Source: Nomia melanderi
Lineage: Eukaryota > Arthropoda > Insecta > Hymenoptera > Halictidae
Length of the DNA: 64,000 nucleotides
Direction of reading: 5' to 3'
NCBI RefSeq assembly: GCF_051020985.1
Contig: NW_027475146.1
Location: 372,001-436,000, forward strand
Shown here one piece after another: positions 46,401-59,394 of this stretch (the first letter of the stretch is position 1; each line of letters opens with the position of its first letter). The translations under genes and the position numbers were made by a program. A model generated the notes under the pieces. The model had not been told where the DNA came from. It was given only the letters and a program-made list of their open reading frames with translations, and searched no databases.

Positions 46401-49400
46401 AATATATATCAGGTGATATCTCGGGTGCTATTAGAGATAGCGCAATAAATCAAAGTGCATTGTCTGCGGGAAGTCCTGGCGCATGAATATGTTCAGCGGG
46501 ATCGACCTCGGACCACGAGGGATCGAGAAAACCACTGTCTCATGGGGCCGGACTGTCAGAGACAGGGAAAAATCCAATATATATCTGGTGATATCTCGGG
46601 TGCTATTAGAGATAGCGAAAGAAATCAAAGTGCATTGTCTGCAGGAGGCCCTGACGCATGAATCTGTGCTGCGGCAACGACCTCGGACCACCAGGGGCCG
46701 AGAAAATCACCGTCTCATGAGGCCGGACTGTCAGGGTCAGGGAAAAATCCAATAAATATCTGGTGATATCTCGGGTTCTATTACAGATAGGGCGATAAAT
46801 CAAAGTGCACTGTCTGCAGGAGGCCCTGGCGCATGAATCTGTGCTGCGGGAACGACCTCGGTCCACCAGGGGCCGAGAAAACCACCGTCTCATGGGGCCG
46901 GGCAGTTAGGGTCAGGGAAAAATCCAATATATATCTGGTGATATCTCGGGTGCTATTACAGATAGCACAATAAATCAAAGTGCATTGTCTGTAAGCTGCC
47001 CTGGCGCATGAATCTGTGCAGCGGGAACGACCTCGGACCACCAGGGGCCGAGAAAACCACCGTCTCATGGGGCCGGACACTCAGGGTCAGGGAAAAATCC
47101 AATATATATCTGGTGATATCTTGGGTGCTATAAGAGATAGCGCAATAAACCAAAGTGAATTATCTGCAGGAGGCTCTGGCGCATGAATCTGTGCAGCGGG
47201 AACAACCTCGGACCACCAGGAGCCGAGAAAACCACCGTCCCATGGGGCCGGACACTCATGTTCAGGGAAAAATCCTATATATATCTGGTGATATCTCGGG
47301 TGCTATTACAGATAGCGCAATAAATCAAAGTGCATTGTCTGTAGGAGGCCCTGGCGCATGAGTCTGTGCAGCGGGAACGACCTCGGACCACCAGGGGCCG
47401 AGAAAACCGCAGTCCCATGGGGCCGGACACTCATGGTCAGGGGAAAATCCAATATATATCTGGTGATATCTCGGGTGCTATTAGAGATAGCGCAATAAAC
47501 CAAAGTGAATTGTCTCCAGGAGGCCCTTGCGCATGAATCTGTGCAGCGGGAACGGCCTCGGACCACCAGGGGCCAAGAAAACTACCGTCTCATGAAGTCG
47601 GACACTCAGGGTCAAGGAAAAATCCAATATACATCTGGTGATCTCTCGGGTGCTATTACAGATAGCGCAATAAATCAAAGTGCATTGCCTGTAGGAGGCC
47701 CTGGCGCATGAATCTGTGCAGCGGGCACGACCTCGGACCACCAGGGGCCGAGAAAGCCACCGACACATGGGGCCCGACACTCAGGGTCAGGGAAAAATCC
47801 ATTATATATCTGGTGATATCTCGGGTTCCATTAGAGATAGCGCGATAAATCAAAGTGAATTGTCTCCAGGAGGACCTGGCGCATGAATCTGTGCAGCGGG
47901 AACGACCTCGGACCACCAGGGGCCGAGAAAATTACAGATATTCGGAATCCGTCACCCAAGGTCATGTAAAAATCCAGCATATATCTGGTGATATCTCGGG
48001 TGCTATTACAGATAGCGCAATAAACCAAAGTGCCTTGTCTGCGGGAGGCACTGGCGAATGAATCTATGCAGCAGGAACGACCTCGGACCACCAGGGGCCG
48101 AGAAAACCACCGTCTCATGGGGCCGGACACTCAGGGTCAGGGAAAAATCCAATATATATCTGGTGATATCTCGGGTGCTATTACAGATAGCACAATAAAT
48201 CAAAGTGCATTGTTTGTAAGCTGCCCTGGCGCATGAATCTGTGCAGCGGGAACGACCTCGGACCACCAGGGGCCGAGAAAACCACCGTCTCATGGGGCCG
48301 GACACTCAGGGTCAGGGAAAAATCCAATATATATCTGGTGATATCTTGGGTGCTATAAGAGATAGCGCAATAAACCAAAGTGAATTATCTGCAGGAGGCT
48401 CTGGCGCATGAATCTGTGCAGCGGGAACAACCTCGGACCACCAGGAGCCGAGAAAACAACAGTCTCATGGGGCCGGACACTCAGGGTCATGGATAAATCC
48501 AATATATATCTGGTGATATCTCGGGTGCTATTACAGATAGCGCAATAAATCAAAGTGAATTATCTGCAGGAGGCCCTGGCGCATGAATCTGTGCAGCGGG
48601 AACGACCTCGGACCACAAGGGGCCGCGAAATCCACAGTCTCATGGGGCCGGACACTCAGGGTCAGGGGAAAATCCAATATATATCTGGTGATATCTTGGG
48701 TGCTATTAGAGATAGCGCAATAAACCAAAGTGAATTATCTGCAGGAGGCCCTGGCGCATGCATCTGTGCAGCGGGAACGACCTCGGACCTCCAGGGGCCG
48801 AGAAAACCACAGTCCCATGGGGCCGGACACTCAGGGTCAGGGGAAAATCCAATATATATCTGGAGATATCTCGGGTGCTATTAGAGATAGCGCAATAAAT
48901 CAAAGTGCATTGTCTGTAGGAGGCCCTGGCGCATGAATCTGTGCAGCGGGACCGACCTCGGACCACGAGAGACCGAGAAAACCATCGACTCATGGGGCCG
49001 GACACTCAGGGTCAGGGGAAAATCCAATATACATCTAGTGACATCTCGGGTGCTATTACAGATAGCGCAATAAATCGAAGTGCATGGTCTGTACGAGGCC
49101 CTGGCGCATGAATCTGTGCAGCGGGATCGACCTCGGACCACGAGGGACCGAGAAAACCATCGACTCATGGGCCGGACTGTCAGGGTCAAGGAACAATCCA
49201 ATATATATCTGGGGATATCTCGGGTGCTATTAGAGATAGCGAAATAATGAAAAGTGTATTGTCTGCAGGAGGCTCCGGCGCAGGAATCTGAGCAGCGGGA
49301 ACGACCTCGGGCCACCAGGGGCCGAGGAAAGCACCGTCTCATGGGGTCGGACACTCAGGGTCAGGGAAAAATCCAATATATATCTGGTGATACCTCGGGT

Positions 49401-50650
49401 GCTATTACAGATAGCGCAATAAACCAAAGTGAATTGTCTGTAGGAAGCCCTGGCGCATGAATCTGTTCAGCGGGATCGACCTCGGACCACGAGGGACCGA
49501 GAAAACTGTCGACACATGGGGCCGGACTGTCAGGGTCAGGGAAAAATCAAATATATATATGGTGATATCTCTGGTGCTATTAGAGATAGCGCAATAAATC
49601 AAAGTGCATTGTCTGTAGGTGGCCCTGGCGCATGAATCTGTGCAGCCGGATCGACCTCGGACCACCAGGGGCCGAGAAAACCACAGTCTCATGGGGTCGG
49701 ACACTCAGGGTGAGGGAAAAATCCAATATATATCTGGTGATATCTCGGGTGCTATTACAGATAGCGCAATAAACCAAAGTGAATTATCTATAGGAGGCCC
49801 TGGCGCATGAATCTGTGCAGCGGGAACGACCTCAGACAACCAGGGGCCGAGAAAACCACCGTCTCATGGGGCCGGACACTCAGGGTCAGGGGATAATCCA
49901 ATATATATCTGGTGATATCTCGGGTGCTATTACAGATAGCGCAATGAATCAAAGTCCATTGTCTGTAGGAGGCACTGGCGAATGAATCTGTGCAGCAGGA
50001 ACGACCTCGGACCACCAGGAGCCGAGAAAATTACAGATATTCGGAATCCGTCACGCAAGGTCATGTAAAAATCCAGCATATATCTAGTGATATCTCGGGT
50101 GCTATTACAGATAGCGCAATAAACCAAAGTGAATTGTCTGCAGGAAGCTCTGGCGCATGAATCTGTTCAACGGGACCGACCTCGGACCACGAGGGACCGA
50201 GAAAACCATCGACACATGGGGCCGGACTGTCAGGGTCAGGGGAAAATCCAATATATATCTAGTGATATCTCGGGTGCTATTACAGATAGCGCAATAACCC
50301 AAGGTGCATTGTCTGCAGGAGGCCCCAGCGCATGAATCTGTGCAGCGGGAACGACCTGGGACCACTAGGGGCCGAGAAAACTACCATCTCATGGGGCCGG
50401 ACACTCAGGGTCAGGGAAAAATCAAATATATATCTGGTGATATCTCGGGTGCTATTAGAGATAGCGCAATAACTCAAAGTGAATTACCTGCAGGAGGCCC
50501 TGGCGCATGAATCTGTGCAGCGGGAAAGATCTCGGACCACCAGGGGCCGAGAAAACCACCGTCTCATGGGGCCGGACACTCAGGGTCAGGGGAAAATCCA
50601 ATATATATCTAGTGATATCTCGGGTGCTATTACAGATAGCGCAATAAATC
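46401..50650. repeat. Array domain 10: heterogeneous monomers
   Basis: About 24 monomers of mixed type. One small repeat is clear: 46,920-47,230 with 48,145-48,455 at 1,225 bp, marked by the GATAGCACAATAAA unit and GTAAGCTGCCC. Several units carry the GAGGGACCGAG/CATCGACACATGG form. B cassettes lie near 47,930 and 50,030. Confidence 0.85.
46950..46968. other. Extended 7-bp perfect form of dyad 1
   Basis: Here the right arm reads ATAGCAC instead of ATAGCGC, so that GTGCTAT and ATAGCAC pair perfectly over 7 bp with a 5-base spacer. The same form occurs at 48,175-48,193. The two units belong to a local duplication 1,225 bp apart, so this is one mutational event copied once. Confidence 0.7.
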
Positions 50651-51665
50651 AAAGTGCATTGTCTGCAGGAGGCCCTAGCGCATGAATCCGTGCAGCGGGA
50701 ACGACCTCGGACAACCAGGGGCCGAGAAAATCACCGTCTCATGGGGCCGGACTGTCAGGGTCAGGGAAAAATCCAATATATATCTGGTGATATCTCGGGT
50801 GCTATTAGAGATAGCGCAATAAATCAAAGTGCATTGTCTGCCGGAGGCCCTAGCGCATGAATCTGTGCAGCGGGAACGACCTCGGCCACCAGGGGCCGAG
50901 AAAACTACCGTCTCATGGGGCTGGACACTCACGGTCAGGGAAAAATCCAATATATATCTCGTGATATCTCGGGTGCTATTAGAGATAGCGAAATAATTCA
51001 AAGTGCATTGTCTGCAGGAGGCCCCAGCGCATGAATCTGTGCAGCGGGAACGACCTGGGACCACCAGGGGCCGAGAAAACTACCATCTCATGGGGCCGGA
51101 CACTCAGGGTCAGGGAAAAATCCAATATATATCTGGTGATATCTCGGGTGCTATTAGAGATAGCGCAATAAATCATAGTGAATTATCTGCAGGGGGCCCT
51201 GGCGCATGAATCTGTGCAGCGGGATCGACCTCGGACCACGAGGGACCGAGAATACCATCGACACATGGGGCCGGACTGACAGGGTCAAGGAAAAATCCAA
51301 TATATATCTCGTGATATCTCGGGTGCTATTAGAGATAGCGAAATAATTCAAAGTGCATTGTCTGCGGGAGGCACCGGCGCATGAATCTGTGCAGCGGGAA
51401 CGACCTCGGAGCACCAGGGGCCGAGAAAACCACCGCCTCATGGGGTCGGACACTCAGGGTCGGGGAAAAATCCAATATAAATCTGGTGATATCTCGGGTG
51501 CTATTACAGATAGCGCAATAAACCAAAGTGCATTGACTGCAGGAGGCCCTGGCGCATGAATCTGTGCAGCGGGAACGACCTCGGACCACCAGTGGCCGAG
51601 AAAATCACCGTCTCATGGGGCCGGACTGTCAGGGTCAGGGAAAAATCCAATATATATCTGGTGAT

Positions 51666-51815
51666 ATCTCGGGTGCTACTAGAGATTGCACAATAAATCA
51701 AAGTGCATTGTCTGCAGGAGGCCCTCGCGCATGAATCTGTTCAGCGGGAACGACCTCGGACAACCAGGGTCCGGACTGTCAGGGTCAGGGAAAAATACTA
51801 TATATATCTGGTGAT
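51666..51815. repeat. Short monomer, 150 bp (25-bp deletion)
   Basis: ACCAGGG runs directly into TCCGGACTGTC, removing 25 bp between two GGG triplets (the end of CCAGGG and of CATGGG). The next monomer starts with one added base (GGGTGCAAATTAGAG), giving 176 bp. Confidence 0.9.
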
Positions 51816-52669
51816 ATCTCGGGTGCAAATTAGAGATAGCGCAATAAACCAAAGTGCATTGCCTGCAGGAGGCCCTGGCGCATGAATCTGTGCAGCGAGA
51901 ACGACCTCGGAACACCAGGGGCCGAGAAAACCACGGACACATGGGGCCGGACTCTCAGGGTCGGGGAAAAATCCAATATATATCTGGTGTTATCTCGGGG
52001 GCTCTTACAGATAGCGAACTAAACCAAAGTGAACTTTCTGCAGGGGGCCCTATCCCATGAATCTGTGCAGCGGGAACGACCTCGGACCCCCAGGGGTCGA
52101 GAAAAACACCGACACATGGGGCCGGACACTCAGGGTCGGGGAAAAATACAATATATATCTGGTGATATCTCGGGTGCTATTACCGATAGCGCAATAAATC
52201 AAAGTGCATTGTCTGCAGGAGGCCCTCGCGCATGAATCTGTGCAGCGGGAAGGACCTCGGACAACCAGGGGCCGAGAAAATCACCGTCTCATGGGGCCGG
52301 ACTGTCAGGGTCAGGGAAAAATGCAATATATATCTGGTGATATCTCGGGTGCTATTAGAGATAGCGCAATAAACCAAAGTGCATTGTCTGCAGGAGGCCC
52401 TGGCGCATGAATCTGTGCAGCGAGAACGACTTCGGACCACCACGGGCCGAGAAAACCACCGACACATGGGGGCGGACACTCAGGGTCAGGGGAAAATCCA
52501 ATATATATATGGTGATATCTCGGGTGCTATTACAGATAGCGCAATAAATCAAAGTGCATTGTCTGTAGGATGCCCTGGCGCAGGAATCTGTGCAGCAGGA
52601 ACAACCTCGGACCACCAGGGGCCGAGAAAGCCACCGCCTCATGGGGTCGGAATGTCAGGGTCAGGGAAA

Positions 52670-53295
52670 AATCCAATATATATCTGGTGATATCTCGGGT
52701 GCTATTAGAGATAGCGCAATAAACCAAAGTGCATTGTCTGTAGGAGGCCCTGGCGCATGAATCTGTGCAGCGGGATCGACCTCGGACCACCAAGGGCCGA
52801 GAAAATCACCGTCTCATGGGGCCGGACTGTCAGGTTCAGGGAAGAATCCAATATATATCTGGTGATATCACGGGTGCTATTACAGATAGCGCAATAAATT
52901 AAAGTGCATTGTCTGTAGGAGGCCCTGGCGCATGAATCTGTGCAGCGGGATCGACCTCGGACTACCAGGGGCCGAGAAAACCACCGACACATGGGGCCGG
53001 ACACTCAGGGTCGGGGAAAAATAAAATATATATCTGGTGATATCTCGGGTGCTATTAGAGATAGCGCAATAAATCAAAGTGGATTGTCTGTAAGAGGCCC
53101 TGGCGCATGAATCTGTGCAGCGGGATCGACCTCGGACCACCAGGGGCCGAGAAAATTACAGATATTCGGAATCCGTCACCCAAGGTCATGTAAAAATCCA
53201 ATATATATCTGGTGATATCTCGGGTGCTATTACAGATAACGCAATAAATCAAAGTGCATTGTCTGTAGGAGGCCCTGGCGCATGAATCTGTGCAG
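52670..53295. repeat. Block repeated 2,226 bp downstream, copy 1
   Basis: Corresponds to 54,896-55,521, sharing CACGGGTGCTATTAC, GTTCAGGGAAGAATCC and a hybrid unit with a B cassette followed by an A-type AATATATATC tract near 53,150. Confidence 0.82.
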
Positions 53296-54440
53296 CGAGA
53301 ACGACCTCGGACCACCAGGGGCGAGAAAACCACCGTCTCATGGTGTCGGACTGTCTGGGTCAGGGAAAAATCCAATATATATCTGGTGATATCTCGGGTG
53401 CTATTACAGATAGCGCAATAAATCAAACTGGATTGTCTGTAGGAGGCCCTGGCGCATGAATCTGTGCAGCGAGAACGACCTCGGACCACCAGGGGCCGAG
53501 AAAATCACCGACACATGGGGCCGGACTGTCAGGGTCGGGAAAAAATGCAATATATATCTGGTGATATCTCGGGTGCTATTAGAGATAGCGCAATAAACCA
53601 AAGTGCATTGTCTGCAGGAGGCCCTCGCGCATGAATCTGTGCAGCGGGATCGATCTCGGACCACCAGGGGCCGAGAAAATCACCGTCTCATGGGGCCGGA
53701 CTGTCAGGGTCAGGGAAAAATCCAATATATATCTGGTGATATCTCGGGTGCTATTAGAGATTGCGCAATAAATCAAAGTGCATTGTCTGCAGGAGGCCCT
53801 AGCGCATGAATCTGTGCAGCGGGAACGACCTCGGACCACCAGGGGCCGAGAAAACTACCGTCACATGGGGCCGGACCCTCAGGGTCAGGGAAAAATCCAA
53901 TATATATCTGGTGATATCTCGGGTGCTAATACAGATAGCGCAATAAATTAAAGTGCATTGTCTGTAGGAGGCCCTGGCGCATGAATCTGTGCAGCGGGAT
54001 CGACCTCGGACCACCAGGGGCCGAGAAAATTACAGATATTCGGAATCCGTCACCCAAGGTCATGTAAAAATCCAATATATATCTGGTGATATCTCGGGTG
54101 CTATTACAGATAACGCAATAAATCAAAGTGCATTGTCTGTAGGAGGTCCTGGCGCATGAATCTGTGCAGCGGGAACGACCTCGGACCACCAGTGGCCGAG
54201 AAAATCACCGTCTCATGGGGCCGGACTGTCAGGGTCAGGGAAAAATCCAATATATATCTGGTGATATCTCGGGTGCTACTAGAGATTGCACAATAAATCA
54301 AAGTGCATTGCCTGCAGGAGGCCCTAGCGCATGAATCTGTGCAGCGGGAACGACCTCGGACTACCAGGGGCCGAGAAAACTTCTGTCTCATGGGGCCGGA
54401 CACTCAGGATCAGGGAAAAATCCAATATATATCTGGTGAT

Positions 54441-54590
54441 ATCTCGGTTGCTATTAGAGATAGCGCAATAAATCAAAGTGCATTGTCTGCAGGAGGCCCT
54501 CGCGCATGAATCTGTGCAGCGGGAACGACCTCGGACAACCAGGGTCCGGACTGTCAGGGTCAGGGAAAAATACAATATATATCTGGTGAT
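54441..54590. repeat. Short monomer, 150 bp
   Basis: Same ACCAGGG/TCCGG junction as at 51,666. It is followed directly by a second short unit, the only place where two stand in a row. Confidence 0.9.
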
Positions 54591-54741
54591 ATCTCGGGTG
54601 CAAATTAGAGATAGCGCAATAAACCAAAGTGCATTGCCTGCAGGAGGCCCTCGCGCATGAATCTGTGCAGCGGGAACGACCTTGGACAACCAGGGTCCGG
54701 ACTGTCAGGGTCAGGGAAAAATACAATATATATCTGGTGAT
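54591..54741. repeat. Short monomer, 151 bp
   Basis: Carries both the 25-bp deletion and the one-base gain (GCAAATTAGAG) at its start, hence 151 bp. It is a tandem duplicate of the preceding short unit. Confidence 0.9.
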
Positions 54742-54895
54742 ATCTCGGGTGCAAATTAGAGATAGCGCAATAAACCAAAGTGCATTGTCTGCAGGAGGCC
54801 CTGGCGCATGAATCTGTGCAGCGAGAACGACCTCGGAACACCAGGGGCCGAGAAAACCACGGACACATGGGGCCGGACTGTCAGGGTCGGGGAAA

Positions 54896-55521
54896 AATCC
54901 AATATATATCTGGTGATATCTCGGGTGCTATTAGAGATAGCGCAATAAACCAAAGTGCATTGTCTGTAGGAGGCCCTGGCGCATGAATCTGTGCAGCGGG
55001 ATCGACCTCGGTCCACCAAGGGCCGAGAAAATCACCGTCTCATGGGGCCGGACTGTCAGGTTCAGGGAAGAATCCAATATATATCTGGTGATATCACGGG
55101 TGCTATTACAGATAGCGCAATAAATTAAAGTGCATTGTCTGTAGGAGGCCCTGGCGCATGAATCTGTGCAGCGGGATCGACCTCGGACTACCAGGGGCCG
55201 AGAAAACCACCGACACATGGGGCCGGACACTCAGGGTCGGGGAAAAATACAATATATATCTGGTGATATCTCGGGTGCTATTAGAGATAGCGCAATAAAT
55301 CAAAGAGGATTGTCTGTAGGAGGCCCTGGCGCATGAATCTGTGCAGCGGGATCGACCTCGGACCACCAGGGGCCGAGAAAATTACAGATATTCGGAATCC
55401 GTCACCCAAGGTCATGTAAAAATCCAATATATATCTGGTGATATCTCGGGTGCTATTACAGATAACGCAATAAATCAAAGTGCATTGTCTGTAGGAGGCC
55501 CTGGCGCATGAATCTGTGCAG
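54896..55521. repeat. Block repeated from 52,670, copy 2
   Basis: Second copy of the 2,226-bp-spaced block. The offset is not a multiple of 175 because short monomers lie between the copies. Confidence 0.82.
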
Positions 55522-56485
55522 CGGGATCGACCTCGGACCACCAGGGGCCGAGAAAATCACCGTCCCATGGGGCCGGACTGTCAGGGTCAGGGAAACATCC
55601 AATATATATCTGGTGATATCTCGGGCGCTATTACAGATAACGCAATAAATCAAAGTGCATTGTCTGTAGGAGGCCCTGGCGCATGAATCTGTGCAGCGGG
55701 ATCGACCTCGGACCACCAGGGGCCGAGAAAACTACCGTCTCATGGGGCTGGACACTCAGGGTCAGGGGAGAATCCAATATATATCTGGTGATATCTCGGG
55801 TGCTATTACAGATAGCGCAATAAATCAAAGTGCATTGTCTGTAGGAGGCCCTGGCGCATGAATCTGTGCAGCGGGAACGACCTCGGACCACCAGTGGCTG
55901 AGAAAATCACCGTCTCATGGGGCCGGACTGTCAGGGTCAGGGAAAAATCCAATATATATCTGGTGATATCTCGGGTGCTACTAGAGATTGCACAATAAAT
56001 CAGAGTGCCTTGTCTGCAGGAGGCCCTAGCGCATGAATCTGTGCAGCGGGAACGACCTCGGAATACCAGGGGCCGAGAAAACTTCTGTCTCATGGGGCCG
56101 GACACTGAGGATCAGGGAAAAATCCAATATATATCTGGTGATATCTCGGGTGCTATTAGAGATAGCGCAATAAACCAAAGTGCATTGTCTGCAGGAGGCC
56201 CTGGCGCATGAATCTGTGCAGCGGGATCGACCTCGGACCACCAGGGGCCGAGAAAACTACCGTCACAGGGGGCCGGACCCTCAGGGTCAGGGAAAAATGC
56301 AATATATATCTGGTGATATCTCGGGTGCTATTAGAGATAGCGCAATAAACCAAAGTGCATTGTCTGCAGGAGGCCCTGGCGCATGAATCTGTGCAGCGAG
56401 AACGACCTCGGACCACCACGGGCCGAGAAAACCACCGACACATGGGGGCGGACACTCAGGGTCAGGGGAAAATCCAATATATATA

Positions 56486-57511
56486 TGGTGATATCTCGGG
56501 TGCTATTACAGATAGCGCAATAAATCAAAGTGCATTGTCTGTAGGATGCCCTGGCGCAGGAATCTGTGCAGCAGGAACAACCTCGGACCACCAGGGGCCG
56601 AGAAAACCACCGTCTCATGGCGTCGGTCTGTCAGGGTCAGGGAAAAATCCAATATATATCTGGTGATATCTCGGGTGCTATTACAGATAGCGCAATAAAT
56701 CAAAGTGCATTGTCTGTAGGAGGCCCTGGCGCATGAATCTGTGCAGCGGGATCGACCTCGGACCACCAGGGGCCGAGAAAACTTCTGTCTCATGGGGCCG
56801 GACACTCAGGATCAGGGAAAAATCCAATATATATCTGGTGATATCTCGGTTGCTATTAGAGATAGCGCAATAAATCAAAGTGCATTGTCTGCAGGAGGCC
56901 GTCGCGCATGAATCTGTGCAGCGGGAACGACCTCGGACAACCAGGGTCCGGACTGTCAGGGTCAGGGAAAAATACAATATATATCTGGTGATATCTCGGG
57001 TGCAAATTAGAGATAGCGCAATAAACCAAAGGGCATTGTCTGCCGGAGGCCCTGGCGCATGAATCTGTGCAGCGAGAACGACCTCGGAACACCAGGGGCC
57101 GAGAAAACCACGGACACATGGAGCCGGACTGTCAGGGTCGGGGAAAAATCCAATATATATCTGGTGATATCTCGGGTGCTATTACAGATAGCGCAATAAA
57201 TCAAAGTGCATTGTCTGTAGGATGCCCTGGCGCAGGAATCTGTGCAGCAGGAACAACCTCGGACCACCAGGGGCCGAGAAAACCACCGTCTCATGGGGTC
57301 GGACAGTCAGGGTCAGGGAAAAATCCAATATATATCTAGTGATATCTCGGGTGCTATTACAGATAGCGCAATAAATCAAAGTGCATTGTCTGCAGGAGGC
57401 CCTCGCACATGAATCTGTGCAGCGGGAACGACCTCGAACAACCTGGGGCCGAGAAAATCACCGTCTCATGGGGCCGGACTGTCAGGGTCAGGGAAAAATG
57501 CAATATATATC
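56486..57511. repeat. 1,026-bp tandem duplication, copy 1
   Basis: Six monomers, one of them short (56,843-56,992), are repeated at once at 57,512-58,537. The period is 6 x 175 minus 24. Small differences are visible, e.g. CATGGCGTCGG versus CATGGGGTCGG and GGCCGTCGCGC versus GGCGGTCGCGC. Confidence 0.93.
56843..56992. repeat. Short monomer, 150 bp
   Basis: Same 25-bp deletion junction (ACCAGGG/TCCGG). It lies inside copy 1 of the 1,026-bp duplication. Confidence 0.9.
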
Positions 57512-58537
57512 TGGTGATATCTCGGGTGCTATTACAGATAGCGCAATAAATCAAAGTGCATTGTCTGTAGGATGCCCTGGCGCAGGAATCTGTGCAGCAG
57601 GAACAACCTCGGACCACCAGGGGCCGAGAAAACCACCGTCTCATGGGGTCGGTCTGTCAGGGTCAGGGAAAAATCCAATATATATCTGGTGATATCTCGG
57701 GTGCTATTACAGATAGCGCAATAAATCAAAGTGCATTGTCTGTAGGAGGCCCTGGCGCATGAATCTGTGCAGCGGGATCGACCTCGGACCACCAGGGGCC
57801 GAGAAAACTTCTGTCTCATGGGGCCGGACACTCAGGATCAGGGAAAAATCCAATATATATCTGGTGATATCTCGGTTGCTATTAGAGATAGCGCAATAAA
57901 TCAAAGTGCATTGTCTGCAGGAGGCGGTCGCGCATGAATCTGTGCAGCGGGAACGACCTCGGACAACCAGGGTCCGGACTGTCAGGGTCAGGGAAAAATA
58001 CAATATATATCTGGTGATATCTCGGGTGCAAATTAGAGATAGCGCAATAAACCAAAGGGCATTGTCTGCCGGAGGCCCTGGCGCATGAATCTGTGCAGCG
58101 AGAACGACCTCGGAACACCAGGGGCCGAGAAAACCACGGACACATGGAGCCGGACTGTCAGGGTCGGGGAAAAATCCAATATATATCTGGTGATATCTCG
58201 GGTGCTATTACAGATAGCGCAATAAATCAAAGTGCATTGTCTGTAGGATGCCCTGGCGCAGGAATCTGTGCAGCAGGAACAACCTCGGACCACCAGGGGC
58301 CGAGAAAACCACCGTCTCATGGGGTCGGACAGTCAGGGTCAGGGAAAAATCCAATATATATCTAGTGATATCTCGGGTGCTATTACAGATAGCGCAATAA
58401 ATCAAAGTGCATTGTCTGCAGGAGGCCCTCGCACATGAATCTGTGCAGCGGGAACGACCTCGGACAACCTGGGGCCGAGAAAATCACCGTCTCATGGGGC
58501 CGGACTGTCAGGGTCAGGGAAAAATGCAATATATATC
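57512..58537. repeat. 1,026-bp tandem duplication, copy 2
   Basis: Second copy of 56,486-57,511. After it the array returns to the GCGAGAACGATCTCGG monomer. The stretch 57.88-58.80 kb reappears at 63.08-64.00 kb. Confidence 0.93.
57869..58018. repeat. Short monomer, 150 bp
   Basis: Copy of the unit at 56,843 made by the 1,026-bp duplication. Confidence 0.9.
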
Positions 58538-59244
58538 TGGTGATATCTCGGGTGCTATTAGAGATAGCGCAATAAACCAAAGTGCATTGTCTGCAGGAGG
58601 CCCTGGCGCATGAATCTGTGCAGCGAGAACGATCTCGGACCACCACGGGCCGAGAAAACCACCGACACATGGGGGCGGACACTCAGGGTCAGGGGAAAAT
58701 CCAATATATATATGGTGATATCTCGGGTGCTATTACAGATAGCGCAATAAATCAAAGTGCATTGTCTGTAGGATGCCCGGGCGCAGGAATCTGTGCAGCA
58801 GGAACAACCTCGGACCACCAGGGGCCGAGAAAACCACCGTCTCATGGGGTCGGACTGTCAGGGTCAGGGAAAAATCCAATATATATCTGGTGATATCTCG
58901 GGTGCTATTACATTTAGCGCAATAAATCAAAGTGCATTGTCTGTAGGAGGCCCTGGCGCATGAATCTGTGCAGCGGGATCGACCTCGGACCACCAGGGGC
59001 CGAGAAAATCACCGTCTCATGGGGCCGGACACTCAGCGTCGTGGAAAAATACAATATATATCTGGTGATATCTCGGGTGCTCTTACAGATAGCGAACTAA
59101 ACCAAAGTGAACTATCTGCAGGGGGCCCTATCCCATGAATCTGTGCAGCGGGACCGACCTCGGACCACCAGGGGCCGAGAAAACTACCGTAACATGGGGC
59201 CGGACCCTCAGGGTCAGGGAAAAATCCAATATATATCTGGTGAT

Positions 59245-59394
59245 ATCTCGGGTGCTATTAGAGATAGCGCAATAAACCAAAGTGCATTGTCTGTAGGAGG
59301 CCCTGGCGTATGTATCTGTGCAGCGGGAGCGACCTCGGACAACCAGGGTCCGGACTGTCAGGGTCAGGGAAAAATCCAATATATATCTGGTGAT
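59245..59394. repeat. Short monomer, 150 bp, distinct background
   Basis: Same deletion junction (AACCAGGG/TCCGGACTGTC), but the following monomer reads GGGTGCTACTAGAG without the extra A. The deletion is thus found apart from the linked one-base gain. Confidence 0.88.
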
